Positions 17,914 through 26,718 of a stretch of DNA of 64,000 bases are shown here, piece after piece. Source of the stretch: Alkalicoccobacillus murimartini (GTDB lineage: Bacteria; Bacillota; Bacilli; Bacillales; Bacillaceae_D); NCBI RefSeq assembly GCF_030813245.1, contig NZ_JAUSUA010000006.1, forward strand, positions 62,001 through 126,000. Reading direction: 5' to 3'. Position 1 is the first letter of the stretch. Every line of letters starts with the position of its first letter. Below the pieces are notes generated by a model. That model was not told the DNA's origin, did not search any database, and was given only the letters and a program-made list of their open reading frames with translations. The translations under genes and the position numbers were made by a program.

Positions 17914-18636
17914 TTGAGTAGGAATTTTATTATTTTTGGAGCAAGTAAAGGCTTGGGAGATGCATTTGTGAAAGGATTGCCTGCTTTTGGAGACACAGTG
18001 TGGATCATCTCAAGAAGTAGACCAAATGCCTTAGATTTGAATGACGGAGTTCAGAGAATCTGGTTGGAAGTAGACTTGTCTCAGCAAGATAGAATAGGTT
18101 TGGTTAAGGATGCGTTAAAAGACAAAACAATTGATGTGGTTATCTATAATGTAGGCGTATGGGAGAAGAATGGGTTCGAAGATTATTATGACTTTGATCA
18201 TGATGATCCAAGAGATATAGCTGCTATATTAAACATTAACTTGGTTTCAACAATAACCTTCATTCAAGCATTATTGCCGAATATAAGAAGATCAAAAAGT
18301 GGTAAGGTTATCTTGATTGGATCAACGGCTGGATTAGATAATACAAGAAATTCACAGGTTTCTTTTGTAACTTCTAAATATGGACTACGTGGGATAGCAA
18401 GTGCTTTAAGAGAACATTTGAGAAAAGATCAGATTGCGGTCACTTGCATTAACCCAGGTGAACTGGCTGCAGAAATTCCATATGAAGATGGGGTCGAGAG
18501 GGCGATATCTAAATACGAAGGCACAAGGATTCCCGTTCAAGATATTATCTCAATAGTTAAATGTATAGTGAGTTTGTCGGTTGTTTCATGTGTCAAAGAA
18601 ATAAATATACCTGCAATAAATGATGAAAACTGTTAA
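17914..18636 (+). CDS. SDR-family protein lacking the catalytic tyrosine
   Basis: A 240-residue short-chain dehydrogenase/reductase fold. Cofactor motif GASKGLG is at 9-15, an N-x-G motif at 79-81 (YNVG) and a serine at 137 (IGSTAG). The YxxxK active-site motif reads F151-V-T-S-K155, so the essential Tyr is replaced by Phe while Lys is kept. Either the protein is non-catalytic (regulatory or scaffold) or its chemistry has changed. TTG start behind GAGGTTGAGG. Monocistronic, with its own terminator. Confidence 0.75.
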   Translation: MSRNFIIFGASKGLGDAFVKGLPAFGDTVWIISRSRPNALDLNDGVQRIWLEVDLSQQDRIGLVKDALKDKTIDVVIYNVGVWEKNGFEDYYDFDHDDPRDIAAILNINLVSTITFIQALLPNIRRSKSGKVILIGSTAGLDNTRNSQVSFVTSKYGLRGIASALREHLRKDQIAVTCINPGELAAEIPYEDGVERAISKYEGTRIPVQDIISIVKCIVSLSVVSCVKEINIPAINDENC

Positions 18637-18642
18637 CAGGGG

Positions 18643-18680
18643 TATACCAAGGCTCTAGAGCTTTGGTACTTTATTTTTAT
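18643..18680 (+). terminator. Terminator of the SDR gene (ACCAAGGCT family)
   Basis: TATACCAAGGCTC / GAGCTTTGGTACT type stem with a 2-nt TA centre, then TTATTTTTATTTTT. Confidence 0.7.
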
Positions 18681-18712
18681 TTTTACAAATTAAAGCTAAC
18701 AAAAAGTATATA

Positions 18713-18759
18713 CGTTGCCAACCACACATAAATAATATACTATTAGGTTGCCGGCAACG
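18713..18759. promoter_or_regulatory. Palindromic operator of the MarR-qor operon
   Basis: Perfect palindrome GTTGCCGGCAAC at 18747-18758, and a half-site copy CGTTGCCAAC at 18713-18722. A -35-like TTGCCA and -10-like TATACT/TACTAT lie between them. The layout suits repression by the MarR protein encoded just downstream. Confidence 0.6.
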
Positions 18760-18822
18760 AAAATGACTTAGAGAGAACTTGCTGGTATTATCCTATGTTA
18801 AAAGAGATGAAGTGAGATTAAG

Positions 18823-19290
18823 GTGAATCAACCATTTAATATTCCAGATGACACAGCCAGCTTTTCCATTTTTGCATTAGCGCGTTCACATAGAGTTTTG
18901 GCTGCACAGTTATTAAGAAAAATTGGGTTGTACCCAGGACAAGAAATTATGCTGATGCAGCTAGGTCAGAAAGATGAACAATCGCAAAATAGCTTAGGAA
19001 ATAAGTTGAGAATTGATCACTCTACAGTAGCAAAATCAGTTAAACGTTTAGAAGATGCTGGGTTTGTTTTAAGAAAGCGATCAATAAAAGATAAACGAAT
19101 CACCAATGTGGTGTTAACAGATAAAGGTAAGCAGGCTGTAACAGAGATTGCAGAAGTATGGGAGTTATTAGAGAAGGTTACATTAAAAGATGTTTCGGAA
19201 GATGAGTTAAGAAGTTTCATAAGCATTTCTAAAAAAATGACTGTAAACGTAGAACGATTTTTAGATGCTCAGGATGAAGAACTCTATTGA
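18823..19290 (+). CDS. MarR family transcriptional regulator
   Basis: A 155-residue winged-helix protein. The HTH includes NSLGNKLRIDHSTVAKSVKR and the wing has KRSIKDKRITNVVLTDKG. GTG start. It precedes a broken quinone oxidoreductase gene by 22 nt, so it would be its co-transcribed repressor, acting at the palindrome 18713-18759. Confidence 0.85.
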   Translation: MNQPFNIPDDTASFSIFALARSHRVLAAQLLRKIGLYPGQEIMLMQLGQKDEQSQNSLGNKLRIDHSTVAKSVKRLEDAGFVLRKRSIKDKRITNVVLTDKGKQAVTEIAEVWELLEKVTLKDVSEDELRSFISISKKMTVNVERFLDAQDEELY

Positions 19291-19312
19291 AATACAAAGG
19301 AGAGATACTAAC

Positions 19313-20249
19313 ATGGGTAAAATGAATGCTATAACAATTTCGAATTATGGTGGACCAGAAGTGATGGAGTTAGCTAGGATTGACACGCCAGAACCTCAAT
19401 CTGGACAAGTTCTTGTACAAATAAAATATGCTTCAGTCATTCCTCTAGATTTTAAAATTCGTAATGGATGGTTAAAGGATGTGTTTCCTAGTTCTTTTCC
19501 ATATACACCTGGCGCCTCTATGGCAGGTGAAATTATAGCTGTAGCATCAAATGTAACAGAGTTCCAACTAGGAGATCGTGTATTTGGGAATGTAAAAGGT
19601 TCGTATGCAGAGTATGCTTTAGCAGAAGCAAGTCAATTAGTAAAAATGCCAGATATCCTTAGTTTTGAGGAGGCAGCAACCATTAAAGGCGGAGCAGAAT
19701 CTGCTTGGAAGGCGTTATTCACAGAAGGGAATTTAGAAAAAGATCAAACGGTTCTTATTTATTCATGCCGCAGCTGGTGGTGTTGGCCAGTATGCTGTTC
19801 AATTGGCTAAGTGGAAAGGGGCTACGGTAATAGGAACAGCATCCACTAAGAATATTGACTTCATAAAAGACTTAGGTGTAGATCAAGCGATTGATTATAC
19901 AACAACAGCTTTTGAAAAAGTAGTAAATAAAGTAGATCTGGTTATAGATTTAGTGGGTGGAGAGACCGAGGATCAATCATGGGCTCTGTTAAAAGAAAAC
20001 GGGATTTTTGTTTCTCTCGTAAAAAAACCTTCACAAAAGAAAGCGGATCTCCATCATGTAACTGCTAAATTCAACTCCAAATATCCTACTCAAAACGATT
20101 TAGAAACTATTGCTGAATTAATAGCGAATAAGACCTTACAAACTGAAATCGATAGTATTTTCGATTTAAACGATGCATCAGAGGCCTTAAAAAGAAGTGA
20201 AAAAAGAAGAGGAAGAGGACGAATTCTTCTGAGAACACAAAGCGACTAA
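19313..20249 (+). pseudogene. Zinc-free quinone oxidoreductase broken by a 4-bp tandem duplication
   Basis: The N-terminal GroES-like half (from MGKMNA, SD AAAGGAG) runs in one frame to about 19764. The rest of the family core (HAAAGGVGQYAVQLAKW, then the NADPH domain to the end) continues in another frame. The join is at TATTTATT (19756-19763); removing one TATT restores a continuous frame of about 310 codons. The 5' frame alone would give a truncated protein ending in a short Cys/Trp-rich tail. The mutation seems recent because both halves are otherwise intact. Confidence 0.85.
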
Positions 20250-20291
20250 TACAAAAAAATTGCTTTATTCGCTGAAAAGGAATGAACCAAA

Positions 20292-20621
20292 ATGAAAAAT
20301 AGACAGGAAGCTATAGATTACTGTATGCAATACGACAATGTGTATGAAGATCAACCATTTAAAGATGATAACTGGACATTAATCAGGCATAAAAACAATG
20401 AAAAAACATTCGCATGGATCTTCGAAAGAGAAAATAAGATCTGGATAAACGTGAAATGCGAGCCTGGCATGATTAATCAATGGCGTAGTGAATACGAGTC
20501 GATTGTACCTGCTTTTCATTTAAATAAAGAGCATTGGAACTCTATTATTTTGGATGGATCGATTTCTAAAAAAGATATGAGTCATTTAATCAGCACAAGC
20601 TATAACTTAACAAAAAAATGA
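20292..20621 (+). CDS. MmcQ/YjbR family protein
   Basis: A 109-residue protein with the MmcQ/YjbR fold pattern: an N-terminal helix with EAIDYCMQYDNVYEDQPFKD, then WTLIRHKNNEKTFAWIF, a WINVKCEP strand, and HLNKEHWNSIILDGSI near the C-terminus. Members are CyaY-like and possibly DNA-binding; their physiological role is unclear. It follows the broken qor gene by 42 nt and may share its transcript. Confidence 0.8.
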   Translation: MKNRQEAIDYCMQYDNVYEDQPFKDDNWTLIRHKNNEKTFAWIFERENKIWINVKCEPGMINQWRSEYESIVPAFHLNKEHWNSIILDGSISKKDMSHLISTSYNLTKK

Positions 20622-20670
20622 TATAAGCCATTAATGATATGATGAGTTTCATAAGGGTACACTAACCTTT

Positions 20671-20728
20671 AAGTAAGTACCCCAAAAAAATGTGCGTACT
20701 TATATTACCTTTAAACCCTAACTATAAT
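20671..20728 (+). promoter_or_regulatory. Promoter and inverted repeat before the flavodoxin-like reductase
   Basis: Imperfect inverted repeat AAGTAAGTAC (20671-20680) / GTGCGTACTT (20692-20701) overlaps the likely -35 (TTATAT, 20700-20705); 17 nt further is -10 TATAAT (20723-20728). The half-site resembles the one before the HxlR gene at 16318. Likely operator for the HxlR protein encoded at 21319. Confidence 0.5.
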
Positions 20729-20755
20729 AAAAGTAGGTTTAAAGGAGGATGAAAG

Positions 20756-21283
20756 ATGAAAACATTAGTTATAATTGGTCACCCAGATATTGAGTCTTCT
20801 ATCGTAAATAGAAGGTGGATAGAGGAAATGAAGTTGCATCCTGATTTATTTACAATACATGAATTGGCAAAAGAATATCCAGATGGTGTAATTGATAGGG
20901 AAATCGAACAATCACTTATCTCATCTCATGGAAATCTAGTATTACAGTTCCCGATGTATTGGTTTAATTGTCCACCTATCCTTAAAAAGTGGTTAGATGA
21001 AGTGTTAACAGAGGGTTGGGCATTTGGAAAAGCAGGGAATAACATCAAAGGTCGAAAAATGGCATTAGGCGTTACGACAGGCGGTAAAGGGATCGACTAT
21101 GATAAGGCAGGAAGATACCAATATAATTTAGAAGAACTTCTAGCACCGTTTGAAATAACAGCAAAATACTGTAAAGCAGATTATCAATCTTTCTTTGCAT
21201 TTTATGGTGCAGATTTTAGTACTCAAGATGAGATAGATAAAAGCGCTAAAGATTATGTGGATTTTCTAAAAGAATTAATCTGA
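20756..21283 (+). CDS. NAD(P)H dehydrogenase (quinone), YwrO/general stress protein 14-like
   Basis: A 175-residue flavodoxin-like fold enzyme. N-terminal strand MKTLVIIGHPD, the flavin-phosphate loop after it, and the family motif QFPMYWFNCPPILKKWLDE with VLTEGWAFG. It reduces quinones or nitro/azo compounds by two electrons using NAD(P)H and FMN/FAD. SD AAAGGAGG. It is convergent with an HxlR gene, its likely regulator. Confidence 0.85.
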   Translation: MKTLVIIGHPDIESSIVNRRWIEEMKLHPDLFTIHELAKEYPDGVIDREIEQSLISSHGNLVLQFPMYWFNCPPILKKWLDEVLTEGWAFGKAGNNIKGRKMALGVTTGGKGIDYDKAGRYQYNLEELLAPFEITAKYCKADYQSFFAFYGADFSTQDEIDKSAKDYVDFLKELI

Positions 21284-21289
21284 ACATAG

Positions 21290-21323
21290 AATAAGAAGCA
21301 ACGGCTATTCGTTGCTTCTTATT
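21290..21323. terminator. Bidirectional terminator
   Basis: 14-bp stem AATAAGAAGCAACG / CGTTGCTTCTTATT shared by the convergent reductase and hxlR genes; it overlaps the hxlR stop codon. Confidence 0.8.
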
Positions 21324-21651
21324 TATTTTGGTTCTCTCCCCATTCACACATCGAATCTAGTACTGGTATTAATGAGAGACCGCGTTCAGTTAATGAATAT
21401 TCAACTTTAGGAGGAATTTGGGGGAATTCAACTCTGTTTATTAATCCATCTTTTTCTAAATCCTTCAACATAAGACTAAGTGATTTAAATGAAATGGTTC
21501 CAATTTTACGTTTTAATTCGTTGTGCCTAATCGTATGGTGTTCATGGAGCAAATATAAAATGATCATTTTGTACTTTCCACTTATTAGGGACAGTGTTAA
21601 TCCAAATCCAGTGCTTTTTACATCCATGTTCTCTGGAAAAGCTTCCTCCAA
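21319..21651 (-). CDS. HxlR family transcriptional regulator
   Basis: A 110-residue DUF24/HxlR winged-helix protein (LISGKYKMIILYLL, NELKRKIGTISFKSLSLML, PPKVEYSLTERG). TTG start 8 nt behind GGAGG. The only Cys is near the C-terminus (SMCEWG), unlike YodB-type sensors with an N-terminal Cys, so the sensing mode is unclear. Convergent with the flavodoxin-like reductase. Confidence 0.85.
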   Translation of the reverse strand: MEEAFPENMDVKSTGFGLTLSLISGKYKMIILYLLHEHHTIRHNELKRKIGTISFKSLSLMLKDLEKDGLINRVEFPQIPPKVEYSLTERGLSLIPVLDSMCEWGENQNK

Positions 21652-21961
21652 TTTTAATTCCTCCTATCCTAATTCTAGAATGAGTAACAGCTAACATATT
21701 AAATCTCGAACAGTATAAATTTATTTTATCACTAATGAAGCTCTAAGTAATATTGATAGCTCAGACTTTTAGAATTTTAATACTATGTACTAGATGCTGT
21801 CGAAATTTAGAGAATGAATAATATAGAATAATAAATTAGAAAATGATAAATTCGAATAGATTGATTATTGGAGGACATCTGTTCCGCAATAATCGCTAAA
21901 ATGAAAAGGTATGAACAAAAATGACAGCGCTATCAAAACTAATTTTTGAGGAGTGTTTTTG
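21652..21961. other. Intergenic region before the beta-galactosidase
   Basis: AT-rich. A hairpin GATTATTG / CAATAATC (21863-21870 and 21887-21894) with extra GGA/TCC pairing lies about 70 nt before the GH42 start and may be a leader structure. I see no clear cre site or sigma-A promoter. Confidence 0.3.
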
Positions 21962-24001
21962 GTGAATCAACAGGTACCTGGCAAGAGCATTGAATTGGGC
22001 GTCTGCTATTACCCGGAGCAGTGGGATGAATCAATATGGGCAGATGATTATAAACGAATGGTAGAGATGGGTTTTACCTATGTGCGTATAGGGGAATTTG
22101 CTTGGAGTGTTTTTGAACCGGTCCAAGGAACCTTTTCATTTGATCTTTTTGATCGCGCTATTTCATTGGCAGAGGAAAGTGGCCTAAAGGTCATCATGTC
22201 TACTCCTACAGCGACTCCTCCTGCGTGGCTGACACACAATCATCCTGAGGTCTTGAATGTGTCGAAGGATGGGACTACGCATCACCACGGTCTGAGGGGA
22301 CATTATAATTATAATTCGTCTACCTATCGAGAATTCACTAAGATCATCGTCGAAAAACTTACAAAGCATTATGCAAATCACTCGGCTATATGTGGCTGGC
22401 AAATTGGTAACGAATTTAACTGTGAGTCCAATGTTTATTACTCTGATGCTGACCATGATGCTTTTAGAGAATGGGCCAAAGAAAAATATGGAACATTAGA
22501 TCAGTTAAATGAAGCATGGGGTACCGTCTTCTGGAATCAGACGTACTCTGACTGGGAACAGGTTTTTTTGCCAAGAGTGACTCCGGCCGATTCAGACAAT
22601 CCTCATCATGCATTAGACGAAAAACGTTTTGTCTCTGATAGTACCATTCGTTACGCTAAACTGCAGGCTGATATTATTCGGGAACATGCACCCAATCATT
22701 GGGTGACAACAAACGGAAAGTTTGGTCATTTGAATCATCATCAATTAACAAATGAGTTACTCGATTTTTATGCGTATGATTCGTATCCTAACTTTGGATT
22801 TGTCTTTCCAGAAGGAGGCGATGATCCGCTTTTTGATCGCAAATGGAGCTGGAACCTTAGTACCGTAAGAGATATTAGTAGTCAGTTTGCTATATTCGAA
22901 CAGCAGAGTGGGCCAGGAGGCTGGGTTAATCGGTTAGAGCAGCCCACACCTAAGCCGGGTCAAATTAAATTGTGGACGTACCAATCCATTGCGCATGGTG
23001 CAGATATGGTTCTGTACTTCCGCTGGCGCACGGCCATCAAAGGAACAGAAATGTATTGGCACGGATTAAACAATTATGATAATAAGCCAAACCGAAGAGT
23101 AAAAGAAGCGGCAAAGATTGGTGAAGAACTTAAACGGGTTGGGGAAACCCTATTCGGAACAGATTACTTAGCGGAAGCTGCCATTTTACATGATTATGAC
23201 AACGAATGGGATGGAGAGCTTGATACATGGCATGGTCCATTTACAGGTAAAAGTATTCGATCTTGGTTTAAAGCGTTTCAATATCAACATATTCCTGTAG
23301 ATTGTTTCACCATAGATGACGATACGACGCTAGATCAACTCATAACCTACAAAGTTCTTGTCTATCCGCATGCGGCTATTATGACCCCAAAACGAGCTAA
23401 GTTATTAGAGCAATATAGCGAGCAAGGAGGAACACTCATTCTTGGGAGTCGCTCAGGCTATAAAAACGAATATGGCCATGCTTATATGAAGTCATTTCCA
23501 GGATTGCTCTCAGATCTAGCTGGCGTCGAAGTTAGTGATTTCACTAGAATTAATCAATATGACGACAACCCACTTCTTGAGTGGGGAGAACATACTCTGA
23601 AGGCAGAAACATTTAATGAGGTCCTAACGATCTTACGTGAAAAAACAACTGTACTTGCGACTTATCAAAATAGCTATTATGCTAATGAGCCTGCCCTAGT
23701 CAAAACCAGCTTCGGAAAAGGTACATGCTACTATTTTGGCGGTGTCTTCAACGACCAACTTGCAAGCCTTTTATTAATGGATACAGGGTTACAGACAAGA
23801 TCAGAGCTGACTCTCCCTAAAACAATTGAGCTTGCTATAAGAGCCAGTAAGGACAAGGAATATTTCTTTTTACTTAACTACAGCGGAGAGGAGCAAACCA
23901 TCACTCTGAATGAACCGATGAATGAGCTTTTATCTGAGGTAACTCTCCAAAGCACGGGTACGATCGAGCCTTATGGAGTCATGATACTTACTAAAGTTTA
24001 A
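21962..24001 (+). CDS. Beta-galactosidase, glycoside hydrolase family 42
   Basis: A 679-residue cytoplasmic GH42 enzyme. TIM barrel with GVCYYPEQWDE (about 13-23), acid/base Glu151 in GWQIGNEFNCE and nucleophile Glu313 in IFEQQSGPG; then the trimerisation domain (SEQGGTLILGSRSGYKNEYG) and a small C-terminal beta domain. It cleaves terminal beta-galactosides, often from plant galactans. The GTG at 21962 is chosen because GAGGAG lies 8 nt upstream. It stands alone, without transporter or regulator, which is unusual. Confidence 0.9.
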   Translation: MNQQVPGKSIELGVCYYPEQWDESIWADDYKRMVEMGFTYVRIGEFAWSVFEPVQGTFSFDLFDRAISLAEESGLKVIMSTPTATPPAWLTHNHPEVLNVSKDGTTHHHGLRGHYNYNSSTYREFTKIIVEKLTKHYANHSAICGWQIGNEFNCESNVYYSDADHDAFREWAKEKYGTLDQLNEAWGTVFWNQTYSDWEQVFLPRVTPADSDNPHHALDEKRFVSDSTIRYAKLQADIIREHAPNHWVTTNGKFGHLNHHQLTNELLDFYAYDSYPNFGFVFPEGGDDPLFDRKWSWNLSTVRDISSQFAIFEQQSGPGGWVNRLEQPTPKPGQIKLWTYQSIAHGADMVLYFRWRTAIKGTEMYWHGLNNYDNKPNRRVKEAAKIGEELKRVGETLFGTDYLAEAAILHDYDNEWDGELDTWHGPFTGKSIRSWFKAFQYQHIPVDCFTIDDDTTLDQLITYKVLVYPHAAIMTPKRAKLLEQYSEQGGTLILGSRSGYKNEYGHAYMKSFPGLLSDLAGVEVSDFTRINQYDDNPLLEWGEHTLKAETFNEVLTILREKTTVLATYQNSYYANEPALVKTSFGKGTCYYFGGVFNDQLASLLLMDTGLQTRSELTLPKTIELAIRASKDKEYFFLLNYSGEEQTITLNEPMNELLSEVTLQSTGTIEPYGVMILTKV

Positions 24002-24026
24002 CGCGATTTTTAAAAGATAATGTGTT

Positions 24027-24059
24027 AAAACAAGGGTATTAACTTACCCTTGTTTTTTT
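24027..24059 (+). terminator. Terminator of the beta-galactosidase gene
   Basis: AAAACAAGGGTA / TACCCTTGTTTT, then TTT, 26 nt after the stop. Confidence 0.85.
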
Positions 24060-24249
24060 GTGCCAAATAATTCATGATACTAAAAGTTCTATAGAGCTTT
24101 AAAATAGCAACAACTTAATATACTGTAATATGATAATGTAAATTAAACGTTTCCGGCTCTTGAAAGCGTAAATTACGTCATAAGAATTTTAGGTTATAAT
24201 AGGTATAGATTCACAATATAAATAGTTCGTTTTTAAAAAGGGTGATCTT

Positions 24250-24690
24250 ATGAATAACGAGTCTCAATACGACTTCTTAAATAATTGGTTAGAAGTAACC
24301 TCAATAAAAGATAAAATTTCAAATGAGTTGGAGTCTGCACTAAAAAAGAATAACGATATTTCACTTAAAGAATTTTATGTCATGTACTATCTATCACAAG
24401 AAAGTGATCGCAAGCTACGATTACAACAGCTTCAAGAATTAATTGGTCTTAGTCAGAGTGCCATGTCTCGACTTGTAGGAAGGTTAGAAGCTAAAACCTG
24501 TGGTGCATTGGAGAGAACGACTTGCGAAGATGACAAACGAGGAATATACACGTCCCTCACGTCATTAGGAGAGAGTAAATTTGAACGTGCTTTAAACACG
24601 TTTAATTCGGTTATACATGATTTGGATTTAAATGAGAAGGATAACAGTGTAATCTTTAGTGTCTTAAAGAATACAAATGAACGAAATTAA
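24250..24690 (+). CDS. MarR family transcriptional regulator
   Basis: A 146-residue MarR-type protein: LQQLQELIGLSQSAMSRLVG is the recognition region and LERTTCEDDKRGIYTSLTSLG the wing, with two Cys (in KTCGALERTTCED) that could be redox-active. It precedes the old yellow enzyme/SDR/NmrA-like genes, which carry identical-type operators (24770, 26678), so it is their likely repressor and thiol-based sensing is plausible. Confidence 0.8.
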   Translation: MNNESQYDFLNNWLEVTSIKDKISNELESALKKNNDISLKEFYVMYYLSQESDRKLRLQQLQELIGLSQSAMSRLVGRLEAKTCGALERTTCEDDKRGIYTSLTSLGESKFERALNTFNSVIHDLDLNEKDNSVIFSVLKNTNERN

Positions 24691-24734
24691 GGTAGAGAGT
24701 CTATTTGGATTTCTTCCAAGTACACTCTACTTAG

Positions 24735-24763
24735 TTGACATCAAATAAAATGGATGTTAACGT
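24735..24763 (+). promoter_or_regulatory. Promoter of the old yellow enzyme operon
   Basis: -35 TTGACA (24735-24740), 17-nt spacer, -10 TAACGT. The operator begins 6 nt downstream. Confidence 0.6.
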
Positions 24764-24769
24764 CTAAAT

Positions 24770-24787
24770 ACATGCAGACGCATGCAT
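24770..24787. promoter_or_regulatory. Operator copy 1, ATGCA-N6-TGCAT type
   Basis: ACATGCAGACGCATGCAT, just downstream of the -10 and before the SD of the OYE gene. It differs by one base from the copy at 26678. Probably bound by the MarR protein at 24250. Confidence 0.7.
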
Positions 24788-24808
24788 TTAATTTATGAGG
24801 AGATGGCA

Positions 24809-25846
24809 ATGATGAAAGAACCAAATATGTTTGATTCGTTTACCTTAAAAGGTTTAGAGCTTAAAAACCGTATTATGATGTCGCCAATGTGCCAATACAG
24901 TGTGGATAAGAAAGATGGTATCGCGACGGATTGGCATTATATTCATTATGTAAGCCGTGCTATTGGTGGTGCTGGTCTAGTAATGGTTGAAATGACGGAT
25001 GTTGAACCTGATGGACGCATATCTGATTATGATTTAGGGCTATGGTCTGAAGAACAAATTCCGGCATTAAAAAGAATTGTAGATGGGATTCACCAACATG
25101 GTGCGAAGGCAGCTATCCAAATTGCACATGCAGGTCGAAAAGCTGAAGATGCTAAAGTACCTGTTGCACCATCTGCTATTCCTTTTGATGAGAATTCAAA
25201 AACACCAAGAGAATTAACTACTGAGGAAGTTTATGAACTAGTAGAGAAATTTCGAAGATCTGTGAGATTTGCTGTGCAAGCAGGATTTGATGTGATTGAA
25301 ATCCACGGAGCTCACGGTTATCTCATTCATCAATTCCATTCACCACTCACCAATCAGAGAACAGATGAATTTGGAAAAGATTTAACGAAGTTTGGTTCTG
25401 ATGTTCTTAAAGCAGCCAAAGAAGAGATTCCTACTGACATGCCTCTCATTATGCGTATATCTGCAAAAGAATATGTAGATGGTGGCTATGATATTAATGG
25501 AGCAATTGAACTTGCTAAAGCTTATAAAGAAGCTGGGGCAGAGATCTTTGATATCTCATCTGGTGGGGAAGGTCAAATTGCAGCTTGGGGTAAACCAGGT
25601 ACACACGCAGCATATCAAGTTCCACTCGCAAGAGAAATCAAAAAAGCTTTAAATGTACCGGTTATTGCGGTAGGTCGATTAGATGACCCGACGCTCGCTA
25701 ATGCGGTGGTAGGAACAGAAGATGCAGATCTTGTAGCGGTAGGAAGAGGCATGCTTCGTAATCCTTACTGGGCTCTAGAAGCTGCTAAACAACTAAGAAA
25801 ATCAACAGATGAAATGGTTCCTGTTCAATATAAATTAGGATTCTAG
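24809..25846 (+). CDS. namA: NADPH dehydrogenase, old yellow enzyme family (NamA/YqjM-like)
   Basis: About 345 residues. OYE barrel with RIMMSPMCQYS near the N-terminus (redox-tuning Cys28), HYVSRAIGGAGLVMVEMTDV, the substrate-binding His pair in IEIHGAHGYLIHQFHSP, and the FMN-phosphate segment near the end (ADLVAVGRGMLRNPYW). It reduces C=C bonds of enones, quinones and nitro compounds. The ATG at 24809 (or 24812) fits the SD GAGGAG; an upstream in-frame ATG at 24782 lies inside the operator. Confidence 0.9.
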   Translation: MMKEPNMFDSFTLKGLELKNRIMMSPMCQYSVDKKDGIATDWHYIHYVSRAIGGAGLVMVEMTDVEPDGRISDYDLGLWSEEQIPALKRIVDGIHQHGAKAAIQIAHAGRKAEDAKVPVAPSAIPFDENSKTPRELTTEEVYELVEKFRRSVRFAVQAGFDVIEIHGAHGYLIHQFHSPLTNQRTDEFGKDLTKFGSDVLKAAKEEIPTDMPLIMRISAKEYVDGGYDINGAIELAKAYKEAGAEIFDISSGGEGQIAAWGKPGTHAAYQVPLAREIKKALNVPVIAVGRLDDPTLANAVVGTEDADLVAVGRGMLRNPYWALEAAKQLRKSTDEMVPVQYKLGF

Positions 25847-25862
25847 AAAGGAGAAATTATAG

Positions 25863-26606
25863 ATGTCTTACATTAAGGATAAAGTGATTGTCGTAACGGG
25901 TGCTTCAGGCGGGATTGGGAAAGCAACAGCAGAACATCTTGCTAAGGAAGGTGCAAAAGTTGTTCTAGCTGCTCGTAATGAAAAAGAACTAAGTGGAATT
26001 GTTGAAGAGATTGAAGGCAATGGTGGAGTTGCTTCATTTAAAGCAACGGATATTTCCTCAAGAGACGAAGTAAGTGCGTTAATAGATTTCACAGTGGAGA
26101 AATACGGAAGAGTGGACACACTCATTAATAACGCAGGCTTGATGTTATTTTCAAAATGGGATAATGCTCACGTGGATGAGTGGGAAAAAATGATCGACTT
26201 AAATCTAAAGGGAGTTTTATACGGTATAGCTGCTGTTCTCCCACAAATGAAAAAGCAAGACAGTGGTCAAATTATTAATGTTGGCTCAGTTGCAGGGCAC
26301 GCAGTAGGGGAAGGTCACGGCGTCTATAGCGCGACAAAATACGCAACAAGAGCCATTACAGAAAGCTTAAGAAAAGAAATATCCGTCAATCATAATATTC
26401 AAGCTGTGTACGTTTCACCAGGCGTAATCGCGACTAATTGGCAAGATAAAGTAACGGACAAAGATGTGAATTCCGTGTTAGGTAACCTAAATGAAGTAGC
26501 CATTGCACCTGAACATGTGGCTGAAACGATTGCTTTTGCAGTGAATAAGCCAAGTAATGTTATGATTAACGATATTTTTGTGACGCCAACAAAACAAGAA
26601 TGGTAA
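25863..26606 (+). CDS. SDR family oxidoreductase
   Basis: A 247-residue classical SDR with the complete machinery: TGASGGIG at 12-19, NNAG at 89-92, Ser142, Tyr155 and Lys159 (GVYSATK). It is 16 nt after the OYE gene with its own SD (AAAGGAG), so the two form an operon. Substrate unknown, probably carbonyl reduction alongside the ene-reductase. Confidence 0.9.
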   Translation: MSYIKDKVIVVTGASGGIGKATAEHLAKEGAKVVLAARNEKELSGIVEEIEGNGGVASFKATDISSRDEVSALIDFTVEKYGRVDTLINNAGLMLFSKWDNAHVDEWEKMIDLNLKGVLYGIAAVLPQMKKQDSGQIINVGSVAGHAVGEGHGVYSATKYATRAITESLRKEISVNHNIQAVYVSPGVIATNWQDKVTDKDVNSVLGNLNEVAIAPEHVAETIAFAVNKPSNVMINDIFVTPTKQEW

Positions 26607-26644
26607 GAATCGTAGCATAGGAAAAAGGTATGCTTCTAGTTTCA

Positions 26645-26695
26645 TTGAACATGATAAGGGTATAAGTAACATTAAGAACATGCAGGCGCATGCAT
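26645..26695 (+). promoter_or_regulatory. Second promoter with operator copy 2
   Basis: -35 TTGAAC (26645-26650), 16-nt spacer, TAACAT; 5 nt later ACATGCAGGCGCATGCAT (26678-26695), the same palindrome as at 24770 in the same place relative to the promoter. It makes the NmrA-like gene a second target of the same regulator. Confidence 0.65.
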
Positions 26696-26718
26696 GCAAA
26701 ATATTTGGAGGGAATTAA

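Noticed and set aside
24140-24175. cre (CcpA) site before the MarR gene at 24250
   Set aside because: TGAAAGCGTAAATT only partly fits the consensus and no sugar gene follows.
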